From: Persicobacter psychrovividus
Lineage (GTDB): Bacteria > Bacteroidota > Bacteroidia > Cytophagales > Cyclobacteriaceae
Reading direction: 5' to 3'
DNA: 64,000 nucleotides
NCBI RefSeq assembly: GCF_036492425.1
Contig: NZ_AP025292.1
Location: 248,001-312,000 of the forward strand
The position numbers and the translations under genes are program-made. The notes under the pieces were generated by a model, which saw only the letters and a program-made list of their open reading frames with translations, was not told the DNA's origin and did not search any database. This document shows, one piece after another, positions 17,974 through 26,689 of this stretch. The stretch's first letter is position 1; every line of letters starts with the position of its first letter.

Positions 17974-18396
17974 TTACTGACCATGCACCGTGATCATAAC
18001 TCGCCTTTGCCCTCCATAATTCCGATGCTCGCCAAGATAGACCCCTTGCCATGTACCGAGGCATAGTGAGCCGTCTTTTATTGGAATAGTTATATTTGAT
18101 CCGATTAATGAAGCTTTAATGTGTGCAGGCATGTCATCGGGACCTTCGTAGGTGTGCTCGAAGTATGGCGTATGTTCAGGAACGAGTTTGTTGATGAACG
18201 CTTCGAGGTCGGTACGGACAGTCGGGTCGGCATTTTCATTGAGCGATATACTGGCAGATGTATGTTGAATAAACAGGTGAAGGAGCCCTGTTTTTATTTG
18301 TCTGATCTCCGGCATGGCCTGAATAATCTGATCGGTAATCAGGTGAAATCCGCGAGGGTATTCTTTGAGCTGAAGTGTCGTTTGAAAGTACTGCAT
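17974..18396 (-). CDS. yjbQ: YjbQ family protein (UPF0047)
   Basis: A 140-residue member of the YjbQ/UPF0047 family. The conserved block HTSASISLNENADPTVRTD carries the family's His, Asn and Asp ligands, and the second block GTWQGVYLGEHRNYGGQRR contains the second conserved His-rich turn. Some members have a weak thiamine-phosphate synthase activity in E. coli, but the physiological role is unsettled. It overlaps no neighbour and follows the helix-hairpin-helix gene at 18446-19318 by 49 bp on the same strand, so cotranscription is possible. Confidence 0.88.
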   Translation of the reverse strand: MQYFQTTLQLKEYPRGFHLITDQIIQAMPEIRQIKTGLLHLFIQHTSASISLNENADPTVRTDLEAFINKLVPEHTPYFEHTYEGPDDMPAHIKASLIGSNITIPIKDGSLCLGTWQGVYLGEHRNYGGQRRVMITVHGQ

Positions 18397-18445
18397 TTTT
18401 TAAAAAATAGATGTTGAGCCAAGATAACAGTTTTTGTCAGAAGGG

Positions 18446-19318
18446 TCAATCAAAGCTGAAATACGGACGGGCCATTTGTGTTTTTTGATCGTCCCATTCA
18501 AGGACGCTTTGTAAGTGGGCAATATTGGTGAATGGGAAATCTTCGCGTTGGTTACATATGGTTTTTACCATTTCGTATTCCAGGTATGGATGCCGAAGCA
18601 AAGCTTTAAATTCTGCTCGATTGATTGAAATAGGGGCGATTTTTACGGTGGCGATGCGCCCATGCTTGTGAATGAAAGCGATACTCTTCTCATCCATGCC
18701 ATAGACTTCCTCAAGCTGACTGATATGGTGGTAGCCGCCAAGGGCCTTTCGATAATTAATGATAATTTTAGCTCTTTTGGCACCTATGTAGGGGATTTTT
18801 TGCAGGGCTTCGGCATCAGCGGTATTGAGGTCGAGTGTCCATTTTTTAGCTTTCGGTTTCTGTTTGGGAAAGGGCTTATATTTTAGCTTGGCTGATTTTG
18901 TTTTATACTCAGGGAGCTGCACAAAGGCCTGTAGTTTGTGGAGCATGGCGGTGTCAATTTTCGTGATCTTCAGCAGGTCTTTTTTATATCGAAATTGTCC
19001 CCCTTTGTTGCGGTAATTGGTGAGGTGTTTTCTGCTTTCGGGGGCAAAGCCTAATTGCCGCATTTGGAGGTCGGTAACGTCATTGGGGTTGAAGAGAAAC
19101 AGGCTGTCCTGCTTTAATGATTCTTTAATTTTCAGTAGTGCGGTGGGGGGCTGTGGTGTTGGTATAATACCGGCGTACTGGGCGAGCTCTTTACTTGATT
19201 TACTGAGGATTGGTGCACAAAACAGACAAGCAACCAACAGAATGTGGAGTGCCAAAACAGCAGAAGCTTGCGTGGAGGTCAGCTCAAAATGATCCTTGAA
19301 TTTATTAAAAAAGCGCAT
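18446..19318 (-). CDS. Membrane-anchored helix-hairpin-helix (ComEA-like) protein
   Basis: A 290-residue protein with an N-terminal transmembrane helix (about 19-38, ASAVLALHILLVACLFCAPI) and then several helix-hairpin-helix units: LDLNTADAEALQKIPYIGAK at about 163-182 is the clearest and matches ComEA. The sequence before it (LTNYRNKGGQFRYKKDLLKI) and after it (YHHISQLEEVYGM) keeps the ComEA register. The basic middle segment suggests nucleic-acid contact. ComEA binds incoming DNA during transformation, but in Bacteroidota this family is widespread and its role is not established. Confidence 0.82.
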   Translation of the reverse strand: MRFFNKFKDHFELTSTQASAVLALHILLVACLFCAPILSKSSKELAQYAGIIPTPQPPTALLKIKESLKQDSLFLFNPNDVTDLQMRQLGFAPESRKHLTNYRNKGGQFRYKKDLLKITKIDTAMLHKLQAFVQLPEYKTKSAKLKYKPFPKQKPKAKKWTLDLNTADAEALQKIPYIGAKRAKIIINYRKALGGYHHISQLEEVYGMDEKSIAFIHKHGRIATVKIAPISINRAEFKALLRHPYLEYEMVKTICNQREDFPFTNIAHLQSVLEWDDQKTQMARPYFSFD

Positions 19319-19400
19319 AGATTTTTAATTAAATAAAGATCTATGCGCTACTTGGGTTTAATCATCAGCCCTATGGAAAGGGTGCTTTTTTACCTGATTC

Positions 19401-20030
19401 TTATTGCTTTGATTTTAATTTTTCCATTAGAAAATCCTGATAACCACCTTCGAAAAGTCGCTGGACATATTTTCCCAAAATATCAAACTCAAGGTTTACA
19501 GTATCTCCCGCTTTCAATGTTCTGAAGTTGGTGTGCTCGTGCGTGTAAGGGATGATGGTGACACGGAATTTCCCTTTTTCTTCAGTATTAAAAACGGTCA
19601 GGCTGACCCCATTAATGGTGATTGAGCCTTTTTCTACACAGAAATTTCCCGTAGAAGGATCATACTCAAAATCATATAACCACGAACCGTCAACCTCCTG
19701 AACTTGCGTACAAGTACCAATCTGGTCCACATGCCCCTGAACAATATGTCCATCATATCGTCCGCCAGAAGCCATTGCACGCTCAAGGTTAACGAAATCT
19801 CCTGTCTTCAACTGGCCGAGTGCTGTTTTCTTCAATGTTTCGTCCACCGCAACTACCGTAGAGGTATTTCCATCCAATTCAGTGACCGTAAGGCAAACCC
19901 CATTATGGGCAAGACTCTGGTCAATCTTCAGCTCAGGAGCCAAAGCCGATTCAATCTTGATCACGGCATTGGATTGCTCCCTGATGATCTCTTTGATGGT
20001 CCCAAGTTGTTCAATAATTCCTGTAAACAT
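19401..20030 (-). CDS. ribE: Riboflavin synthase, alpha subunit
   Basis: This enzyme dismutates two molecules of 6,7-dimethyl-8-ribityllumazine (the RibH product) to riboflavin and the pyrimidine donor. The 209 residues form two tandem lumazine-binding repeats: the first starts MFTGIIEQLGTI and contains HNGVCLTV, the second contains INGVSLTV. The invariant N-terminal FTGIIE is intact. It sits alone between the helix-hairpin-helix gene and the kinase-like gene, not in a rib operon. Confidence 0.96.
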   Translation of the reverse strand: MFTGIIEQLGTIKEIIREQSNAVIKIESALAPELKIDQSLAHNGVCLTVTELDGNTSTVVAVDETLKKTALGQLKTGDFVNLERAMASGGRYDGHIVQGHVDQIGTCTQVQEVDGSWLYDFEYDPSTGNFCVEKGSITINGVSLTVFNTEEKGKFRVTIIPYTHEHTNFRTLKAGDTVNLEFDILGKYVQRLFEGGYQDFLMEKLKSKQ

Positions 20031-20128
20031 ATATGTATGGTTTTTTTAGCCTTTGCTTTTCAATGTGGCAAAATACAAAATTTTCTTCAAGGGAAGTAAT
20101 GCTGTTGGCCGTGTGCGGCAATAGATGA

Positions 20129-21169
20129 TTAAGCCCTCGGACGGATCTTTTGTTTGAACAGCATACTGAGGCTTTCGTAAAGTACCTCGCCCATATTTTC
20201 ACACTTCAGGAAGGCTTTGGATTTATAAAGTTCAGACAGTTCACTTCGCAGGGTAATCACATTTTCGGGCTTGGAGATATGGTCGGTCTTCATCACGTCG
20301 ATAATCTGATCCACTTTGTAATGCGCCGCACGAATTCGGTTTCGCATTCTTGATCGTTCTTCTTTTTGATATTGAAGTTCCAGCTCTGGCTCAATGTGCT
20401 TCATGCCGAGTTTAATAATCGGGTTGTTTTGCATAAAGTACTGCGGAAGGTAAATGACCCTGCGACCTTCATAGCATTGCTGATCAAAGTCAATAGGGCG
20501 AATACGATAGTGCACCTCATCAAAATCAGGGATAATCTCCACCACAAAGTTGTTGGCGTGCATGTCTCCGAGTAGGCGAACAAAGCAGCGCTCATTGAAT
20601 TTTACAAATTCTTTGGCCAGACGAATCTCATTTACCTGACCTTCAGTCATATAATCAGCCATAAACTGGTCGCCAGGCATTCCTTGAATGTGTTCCTCGA
20701 TCAGGGTGTTGTTATTCACAAAAAAGGTCATGTTGTTCGGCGAGAGCAGGTGCTCGAGCTCAAGGCCGTAAACCCTGGAGGCATCGGCTCTTTTGACATA
20801 AAAATAATCGAAAAGATCATTGATACGGTTAACGACACGAATACGGAAAGGGCGGGTATTTCCGTAGGTACATACATCAATGCGATCGATATACAAGTGC
20901 CTGATGACAGACTCATCACCATCAGATTTCAGTAGCGCATAAATATATTTCAGGTTCGAATGGACGTGTTCCATCTCATTGGGAGGGAAGAAAACGGTCT
21001 CCCAGAGGGTGTCGTTGTCATGTGCGTCAAAGAGTGGAATGGAGCTGTCGTAGCGCAACAGGTCCTCGTAAGCAATGGGTAAATCAGCCTGCCGACCATG
21101 CTGATCACAATAACCAAGCAGTTTGTCTGATATAGGATATATTATTTTTTTCTTGCTAATAATAGCCAT
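20129..21169 (-). CDS. Unrecognised protein with APH/choline-kinase-like catalytic motifs
   Basis: I do not recognise this 346-residue protein by name. Its middle holds a full set of protein-kinase-fold motifs in order: a candidate ATP lysine (FYVKRADA, Lys126), an acidic helix (LELEHLLS, Glu138/Glu140), a hinge-like LIEEHIQGMPG (156-165), a catalytic loop GDMHANNF (201-208, compare HGDLHxxN of aminoglycoside phosphotransferases) and a metal-binding IDFD (226-229). The N-terminal 120 and C-terminal 110 residues have no motif I can name; the C-terminus is helical and basic. No signal peptide is seen. It is probably a soluble small-molecule or protein kinase, with an unknown substrate. Confidence 0.7.
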   Translation of the reverse strand: MAIISKKKIIYPISDKLLGYCDQHGRQADLPIAYEDLLRYDSSIPLFDAHDNDTLWETVFFPPNEMEHVHSNLKYIYALLKSDGDESVIRHLYIDRIDVCTYGNTRPFRIRVVNRINDLFDYFYVKRADASRVYGLELEHLLSPNNMTFFVNNNTLIEEHIQGMPGDQFMADYMTEGQVNEIRLAKEFVKFNERCFVRLLGDMHANNFVVEIIPDFDEVHYRIRPIDFDQQCYEGRRVIYLPQYFMQNNPIIKLGMKHIEPELELQYQKEERSRMRNRIRAAHYKVDQIIDVMKTDHISKPENVITLRSELSELYKSKAFLKCENMGEVLYESLSMLFKQKIRPRA

Positions 21170-21194
21170 AGTGTTCTGTTTGATTGTCTGAACA

Positions 21195-21202
21195 CAAATA
21201 TA
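21195..21202 (-). promoter_or_regulatory. -7 element of the kinase-like gene
   Basis: TATATTTG on the reverse strand lies 26 bp before the ATG, a good place for a Bacteroidota -7 box with a leader of about 20 nt. A -33 TTTG at normal distance is not evident. Confidence 0.4.
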
Positions 21203-21294
21203 CCAATTGGAATTACTTTTGACTTCGAATATTCTTCAAAAATAACAATTAAAGGATATTTATCTGTAGGCAAGGAACAACAGCCTGCGAGAAA

Positions 21295-22404
21295 TTAAAT
21301 GCGAAGGTGTTCCCGCTTGTGCCACAGCCCGCCAAGGCCTTTTAGTATTTGTTCTTCAGCAAGGCTGAACCATTGGCGTTGAGGGTTTTCTGAGGAGGCA
21401 GCTACCTGCAGGTGATCGATCAGCAACTGAATGTCAAAATGGTCAGCGGTAATTCCTGCCCCTGCATTTTGGGCATCTATGGCATTGGTGGCTTGCTCGT
21501 ATTGGCGTGCAACGGGCACCATGAACACCTTTTTGCCCAGGTGCATGGCTTCTGTTACTGACTCAAATCCTGCGGTGGTAATCAGCCCTTTGCATCGGCT
21601 CATTTTTTCGAGAAATGACGAAGCATTCAAGGGGTGGCAAGTGAGGTTCGGCTGAGGTGAGTGAGGGGCTTTCCATGTTTTCCGATCAGAAAATAAGTGA
21701 ATACAAACCTCAGGATGTTGGCTTTGCCAGGTCATGATATCATCAGCGTAACCATCATTGACGACGTAGGCCAGAAAATAGTCTTCGGCATGCTGGCTTG
21801 CTGTGGGTAAGTCGTCCCGTAAAAGTGGCGGACAAATGATGGTCTTGCTTTCGGTGGGCAAAGGTGCGTAAGGAGCAAAAGAAAGGGCAATTTTGAGGTC
21901 GGCACCCCAACCCATAAAATAGTTGCTCAGCTGATACATCCAACGCTCAAACTGTCGGTGTGGTAAGTGTGGGAAGTCGGGGTGAGTGGCCAGGAACTGG
22001 TGCCCGACGGTGATTAGTTTCGATTTGGGCTGAAAGAGCTTCTGGTAGCACCCACCGAGGAAATCACAAAAACTGATGATGGCATCGGCTTTTTTCTCGG
22101 TGCTGACCTGATGAATGCGTTGGCAACTGCGAAAATATTGCCCCAAATACAGGCATGATTTCAGGGCAGACCGAACCACACGGATTCGTTTTCGGTGGCG
22201 GTCAGTGATAAAGTTGGGGCTGTGGATCCGCTCTACTGGGCACGTAAAATGCGGTTCAAAATAAGGGGGGGCAGCTCTTCGCTTTCCTTTTCCCAAAAAC
22301 ACATGTACCACCTCGTGCCCTGCCCTTTCAAGCAGGTTTTTCATTTGCATGGCTTGGGTCATGTGCCCTCGCCCTTCAATCTGTACCAGGAAAATGAAGC
22401 GCAT
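21295..22404 (-). CDS. GT-B fold glycosyltransferase, MurG-like
   Basis: A 369-residue glycosyltransferase. The N-terminus FLVQIEGRGHMTQAMQM holds the GxGH loop of MurG/GT28-like enzymes, and the C-terminal donor site is LITTAGFESVTEAMHLGKK (about 285-303), followed by VPVARQYEQ. No transmembrane helix is predicted, so it is likely cytosolic or membrane-peripheral. It starts 33 bp after the histidine-kinase stop on the same strand, with no terminator between, which suggests cotranscription with the two-component system. Acceptor and sugar donor are unknown. Confidence 0.82.
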   Translation of the reverse strand: MRFIFLVQIEGRGHMTQAMQMKNLLERAGHEVVHVFLGKGKRRAAPPYFEPHFTCPVERIHSPNFITDRHRKRIRVVRSALKSCLYLGQYFRSCQRIHQVSTEKKADAIISFCDFLGGCYQKLFQPKSKLITVGHQFLATHPDFPHLPHRQFERWMYQLSNYFMGWGADLKIALSFAPYAPLPTESKTIICPPLLRDDLPTASQHAEDYFLAYVVNDGYADDIMTWQSQHPEVCIHLFSDRKTWKAPHSPQPNLTCHPLNASSFLEKMSRCKGLITTAGFESVTEAMHLGKKVFMVPVARQYEQATNAIDAQNAGAGITADHFDIQLLIDHLQVAASSENPQRQWFSLAEEQILKGLGGLWHKREHLRI

Positions 22405-22437
22405 GTGTTGGCTTTTTGATGTTGAAAGTGGGAAAGA

Positions 22438-23808
22438 TTAAAGCTCGTAATTTTTCAGACGGATCGTGAATGTAGTCCCCTCCCCTTCTTTAGAAACTGC
22501 GGAAAGGTTGCCTTCATGCTGACGGATAATCTGCCTTGAAAGTGCCAGTCCAATGCCCGAACCGTTCTTTTTGGTGGTGAAAAATGGGATGAAAATTTTG
22601 GTCAGGGCTTCCTCTTCTATACCACAACCATTGTCGGTGATTTTCAGGTAGGTATACTTATCGTCTTTTGTGGCAGAAAGCATGATTTTTCCATATTCCG
22701 AAATGGCATGGCAAGCATTCAGCAACAGGTTGATCAGCACCTGTTGTAATTGCTGAGCATCGGCATTAATTTTCAGGTCATCAGGAATGATCTGAATGTC
22801 CATCTGAATATTTTTGGCGCAGGTTTCATGCTCCATCAGCTTGGCACTTTCGTCATACAATGCCCGCACACTGATGGTTTGCTTGTCAGGCAATGGTACC
22901 TTGGTCAGGCTTCGGAAATCTGTAACAAACTGAATCAAGCCTTTTCCACGTTTCTGAATTGTGCGGACGGCCATCTGTAAATCTTCGAGGTCTTCGATGG
23001 GATAGGCGCAGTGGCTGGCATCGTCCTCACAATTATCGAGGGTCTGTACAATATCACCTTCAATTGTGGAGGCCAGGGAAGAAATCGGCGTGATCGAATT
23101 CATGATCTCATGGGTCAGTACCCGTACCAGCTTCTGCCAGGCTTCCATCTCATTCTGATCCAGTTCAGACTGAATGTTCTGAAAGGAAATCAGCTTGAAA
23201 TTCTCCCCGTTCAGGGTCAGTTCAATGGCCAATAAAGAGAGGTTGAGGGTTTCACTGTTTTTGATGATTTTCACCAGGCTCCGCCCGCCAGTCTTGAGGT
23301 TCTTGATTTGCTGTCGTAGTGCAGGGTGTTCGGCGCCCAGGGCAGAAATATGGTTGATCTTATCAATCCCCAGTAAATTTTTAGCTTCGGCATTACAGAT
23401 CTCCACCTGCCCTTTGGAGTCGAAGGAGATCAGTCCAATACCAGCATGCTGAACAATATTTTTCAGGTAATGATATTTGCCCTGTTGTTCTTGCGGCTCC
23501 ATTCTAAACTCGTCTAAAAAGTTATTGAAGGAATGGTAGAGCGAGGTCAGGTAGCTGTTATCCTTGAGCTTCGGAAATCTAAATTTGGAATTAGGCTGAT
23601 TTTTCAGGCTGTTGAATTTTTCAATCACATTATTGATGTCTTCCACCATGCGAATAAATAATACGACCTGGAGGCCGATTAATCCCAGCAATAACATGGA
23701 AGACAGTATGGCATCCTTTTTAAAAACCATAAAGGCAAGGCCGAAAATGGAAATGCTCAGGGCAATAATGCGCAGAAAGACTTCCTGCTTGAAGGATTTA
23801 TATTCCAT
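22438..23808 (-). CDS. NtrY-like sensor histidine kinase
   Basis: A 456-residue kinase partner of the adjacent sigma-54 activator. It has two transmembrane helices close together (about 13-28 and 34-52) with almost no periplasmic loop, then a PAS-like domain (NIVQHAGIGLISFDSKGQVE, about 117-136), the H-box LTHEIMNSITP with phospho-acceptor His233, and an ATPase domain with N-box NLLLNACHAI, G1 DNGCGIEE and G2 GSGIGLALSRQI. The ATG at 23806-23808 is chosen because it overlaps the upstream gene's stop by 11 bp; a start 28 codons earlier would run far into that gene. The signal is probably cytosolic or membrane-borne. Confidence 0.9.
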   Translation of the reverse strand: MEYKSFKQEVFLRIIALSISIFGLAFMVFKKDAILSSMLLLGLIGLQVVLFIRMVEDINNVIEKFNSLKNQPNSKFRFPKLKDNSYLTSLYHSFNNFLDEFRMEPQEQQGKYHYLKNIVQHAGIGLISFDSKGQVEICNAEAKNLLGIDKINHISALGAEHPALRQQIKNLKTGGRSLVKIIKNSETLNLSLLAIELTLNGENFKLISFQNIQSELDQNEMEAWQKLVRVLTHEIMNSITPISSLASTIEGDIVQTLDNCEDDASHCAYPIEDLEDLQMAVRTIQKRGKGLIQFVTDFRSLTKVPLPDKQTISVRALYDESAKLMEHETCAKNIQMDIQIIPDDLKINADAQQLQQVLINLLLNACHAISEYGKIMLSATKDDKYTYLKITDNGCGIEEEALTKIFIPFFTTKKNGSGIGLALSRQIIRQHEGNLSAVSKEGEGTTFTIRLKNYEL

Positions 23809-25192
23809 ATTTTTGTAGTCGTCTGTAAAGGGAGGCGCGGGTGAGGCCAAGTTCTTTCGCTGCCTGTGAGATATTCCCGCTATGTTTGTCAATGGCTTGC
23901 TGAATGACTGTTTTCTCTACATCGTCCAGGTTGAAATTGGCAGGAGTGGCAGCAGGTTCTTCCTTAATGCTATGGATGCTTTGCTGTAAAAAGAAGAAGT
24001 CTTGATCTGTCAGAAACGCATTATCACACATGATAATCGCCCGTTCGATGGCATGCTGAAGCTCGCGGATATTTCCTGGCCAGGCATATGCCTTGAGTTT
24101 CTGATGCCCCGCATCGTCGATGCTGATGCCTGCCTTTTGATATTTTTTGCTGTAGGTTTCCGTAAAGAAATTCGCCAAAGTGGGAATGTCTTCTTGTCGG
24201 TGGCGCAGTGGCGGCAGGTGAATTTCCACCGTATTGATTCGGTAAAGCAAATCCTGTCGGAAGCCACTCTGGTGCACCATATCATGAATAGGCATGTTGG
24301 TGGCCGCAATCAGCCGAATATCAATCGGGATAGATTTGTTGCTGCCGATTCGTGTAACTTCCCGTCGCTGAAGGGCTGTTAATAGTTTGGACTGAAGTGG
24401 CATGCTCAGGTTCCCGATTTCATCCAAAAACAGAGAGCCTTTGTTGGCCATTTCAAATCGCCCAACACGGTCGTCTTTGGCATCGGTAAAGGCGCCTTTT
24501 TTATGCCCGAATAGCTCGGACTCAAAAAGGGTTTCGGTGATGGCGCCCATGTCCACATTAACAAAGATATTTTTTTTGCGCAGCGAGCGGTTGTGGATTT
24601 CCCTGGCCACAAGTTCCTTTCCAGTACCATTTTCACCGAGGATCAAAACATTGGCATCGGTTCCTGCTACTTTATCGATGATATTGAAGACATTTTTCAT
24701 TGCAGGGCTGTCGCCGATCATCTGCCCGAAGTTATCCTGCTGGGCAGCTTGCAGCTGACGGTTGGTCTGGCGGAGGGTGTCAACCTGTTCGTAGGATTTC
24801 CGCAGTTTCATGGCGGAAGTCAGCGTGGCCAACAGCTTCTCATTTTGCCATGGTTTGAGGACAAAGTCAGTGGCGCCTTCTTTCAGTGATTTTACCGCCA
24901 TTTCTACATCTCCGAACGCGGTGATCAGGACTACAACCGCATTGGCATCTCGCTCCAGAATATGTTCGAGCCAATAAAAACCCTCCTTACCCGAGGTGGT
25001 GTCTCGGCTGAAATTCATGTCGAGCATAATGACATCATAGGTGTCATTATTCAGCAGGAAAGGGATTTTTTTAGGATTTTTCTCGATAATGACTTCTTTA
25101 GCGTGCTTACGCAATAACATCTTTGCTGCAAACAATACATCTTCATCGTCATCAATGACTAAAATTTTGCCTAATGCTTTGTCGTCCATCAT
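23798..25192 (-). CDS. Sigma-54-dependent response regulator
   Basis: A 464-residue NtrC-type activator with three domains: receiver (phospho-acceptor Asp58 in DVIMLDMNF), AAA+ domain with Walker A GENGTGKE (186-193) and Walker B SLFLDEIG, and a Fis-type DNA-binding helix-turn-helix at the end (NISQAAKELGLTRASLYRRL). The sigma-54 contact loop reads GAFTDA (233-238) instead of the canonical GAFTGA. The tandem ATG at 25187-25192 is taken as the start because the only earlier in-frame start is a TTG that leaves no room for the promoter. It overlaps its kinase by 11 bp, so the two are coupled. Confidence 0.93.
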   Translation of the reverse strand: MMDDKALGKILVIDDDEDVLFAAKMLLRKHAKEVIIEKNPKKIPFLLNNDTYDVIMLDMNFSRDTTSGKEGFYWLEHILERDANAVVVLITAFGDVEMAVKSLKEGATDFVLKPWQNEKLLATLTSAMKLRKSYEQVDTLRQTNRQLQAAQQDNFGQMIGDSPAMKNVFNIIDKVAGTDANVLILGENGTGKELVAREIHNRSLRKKNIFVNVDMGAITETLFESELFGHKKGAFTDAKDDRVGRFEMANKGSLFLDEIGNLSMPLQSKLLTALQRREVTRIGSNKSIPIDIRLIAATNMPIHDMVHQSGFRQDLLYRINTVEIHLPPLRHRQEDIPTLANFFTETYSKKYQKAGISIDDAGHQKLKAYAWPGNIRELQHAIERAIIMCDNAFLTDQDFFFLQQSIHSIKEEPAATPANFNLDDVEKTVIQQAIDKHSGNISQAAKELGLTRASLYRRLQKYGI

Positions 25193-25216
25193 GGTTTTGT
25201 TATTTGTAATATTTAT

Positions 25217-25232
25217 TCCCAAGACAATGCCA
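25217..25232 (-). promoter_or_regulatory. Possible sigma-54 promoter of the two-component operon
   Basis: The reverse strand reads TGGCATTGTCTTGGGA, compared with TGGCAC-N5-TTGCA. The -24 half fits well; the -12 half has GG in place of GC. It lies 25 bp before the response-regulator ATG and downstream of the dyad array, as an autoregulated sigma-54 promoter would. Confidence 0.35.
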
Positions 25233-25272
25233 AAAAGAAAAAGGCGGCTGTGGCATCGTGCAGCGGGTTAGG

Positions 25273-25331
25273 TGTGCCTTTAGCGGACACTTTTGTGAGC
25301 GATAGTGAACACTACTGTCCGATTTTGAACA
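25273..25331. promoter_or_regulatory. Three phased TGT...ACA dyads (candidate enhancer sites)
   Basis: Three sites of the form TGT-N10-12-ACA start at 25273 (TGTGCCTTTAGCGGACA), 25294 (TGTGAGCGATAGTGAACA) and 25316 (TGTCCGATTTTGAACA). Their spacing of 21 and 22 bp puts them on one face of the helix, and the outermost TGTCCG and CGGACA cores are reverse complements. Such arrays are typical for enhancer binding by NtrC-family activators, so autoregulation by the adjacent regulator is inferred. Confidence 0.5.
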
Positions 25332-25372
25332 ATATACTCAATAGTAACAAATAATGAAAAGGCATAAAAAAA

Positions 25373-25410
25373 ATCAGGCCACCTACTGAAATGCAGCAAG
25401 GTGGCCTGAT
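25373..25410. terminator. Terminator of kbl
   Basis: A perfect 12-bp stem (ATCAGGCCACCT/AGGTGGCCTGAT) with a T-run on the reverse strand lies 23 bp after the kbl stop. Confidence 0.88.
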
Positions 25411-25432
25411 CAAATTTTCGTCGTGAAATGGC

Positions 25433-26623
25433 TTATTTAATCACGCCCAATTTCTTACCTACTTTAGTGAAAGCAGCAATTGCCTTATCTAAATGCTCAC
25501 GCTCATGAACCGCCGAGATTTGCGTACGGATACGTGCCTGGCCTTGCGGTACGACAGGGTAAAAGAAGCCAATCACATAAATGCCTTCTTCCAAAAGGTC
25601 AGCAGCGAATTGTTGTGCCAATGGTGCATCGTATAACATCACAGGAACAATTGGGTGGTTACCTGGTTTGATATCGAAACCTGCAGCCGTCATTTTTTCA
25701 CGGAAATAAGCGGCGTTTTCCCAAACTTTATCACGCAATTCGGTGCTTTCTTCCAACATGTCGATCACTTCGATCGATGCCCCAACAATACTTGGTGCCA
25801 ACGTGTTGGAGAACAAATATGGACGCGAACGCTGACGCAACATGTCGATGATTTCTTTACGACCTGAAGTGAAACCGCCAGAAGCGCCTCCCAAAGCTTT
25901 ACCGAAAGTACCTGTGATGATGTCAATTCTGCCCATTACATCGCAGTGCTCATGCGTTCCTTTTCCTGTTTTACCCATGAAGCCTGAAGAGTGGCACTCA
26001 TCCACCATCACCAAAGCTTTGTATTTGTCGGCCAAATCACAGATTTTATCCAACTGGGCAATGGTACCGTCCATAGAGAATACAGAATCTGTAACGATGA
26101 TGCGGTGTTTGGCGTCCTGGGATGCTTTCAGTTGCTCTTCCAAATCCGCCATATCATTGTGCTTGTAGCGGTAACGTGCTGCTTTACACAAACGCACGCC
26201 ATCAATGATCGAAGCGTGGTTCAGGGCATCAGAAATAATGGCACTGTCAGGGCCAAGAAGCGGTTCGAATACCCCACCATTGGCATCAAATGCCGCTGCA
26301 TATAAGATCGTATCTTCGGTTCCCAACCATTTGGCCACCTTTTGCTCTAACTCACGATGGATGTCCTGAGTACCGCAAATAAAACGTACAGAGGATAAAC
26401 CGAAACCGTGGGTGTCGATTGTTCTCTTGGCAGCTTCAATAACACGTGGGTGTGAAGAAAGGCCAAGGTAGTTGTTTGCACAAAAATTGATGACTTCTTT
26501 GCCTTCAGTAGTTTTTATTTCCGCTCCTTGTGGAGTAGTAATAATACGTTCAGATTTGTAAAGACCAGCGTCTTTTATTGCCTGAAGTTCTTGCTCCAAT
26601 ACGGGCTTTAACGTTTCGTACAT
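25433..26623 (-). CDS. kbl: Glycine C-acetyltransferase (2-amino-3-ketobutyrate CoA ligase)
   Basis: Kbl is a PLP enzyme that splits 2-amino-3-ketobutyrate with CoA into glycine and acetyl-CoA, the second step of threonine degradation. The 396 residues match the family. The PLP lysine is in [12 protein letters not shown]; other signatures are [13 protein letters not shown], the cofactor-stacking [11 protein letters not shown] and the aspartate of [12 protein letters not shown]. The preceding enzyme, a threonine dehydrogenase, is encoded divergently at 27026. A small conserved protein is encoded 66 bp upstream on the same strand. Confidence 0.96.
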   Translation of the reverse strand: MYETLKPVLEQELQAIKDAGLYKSERIITTPQGAEIKTTEGKEVINFCANNYLGLSSHPRVIEAAKRTIDTHGFGLSSVRFICGTQDIHRELEQKVAKWLGTEDTILYAAAFDANGGVFEPLLGPDSAIISDALNHASIIDGVRLCKAARYRYKHNDMADLEEQLKASQDAKHRIIVTDSVFSMDGTIAQLDKICDLADKYKALVMVDECHSSGFMGKTGKGTHEHCDVMGRIDIITGTFGKALGGASGGFTSGRKEIIDMLRQRSRPYLFSNTLAPSIVGASIEVIDMLEESTELRDKVWENAAYFREKMTAAGFDIKPGNHPIVPVMLYDAPLAQQFAADLLEEGIYVIGFFYPVVPQGQARIRTQISAVHEREHLDKAIAAFTKVGKKLGVIK

Positions 26624-26689
26624 AATTTTAAAAATGGAGGTTTATGGAATGTATCCGAAGATAACATTGAGTAACTAATAAATGACAGT

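Noticed and set aside
23809-23892. Earlier start for the histidine kinase
   Set aside because: It would overlap the regulator gene by 95 bp with a sequence lacking family features; the ATG at 23808 with an 11-bp overlap is the normal coupling.
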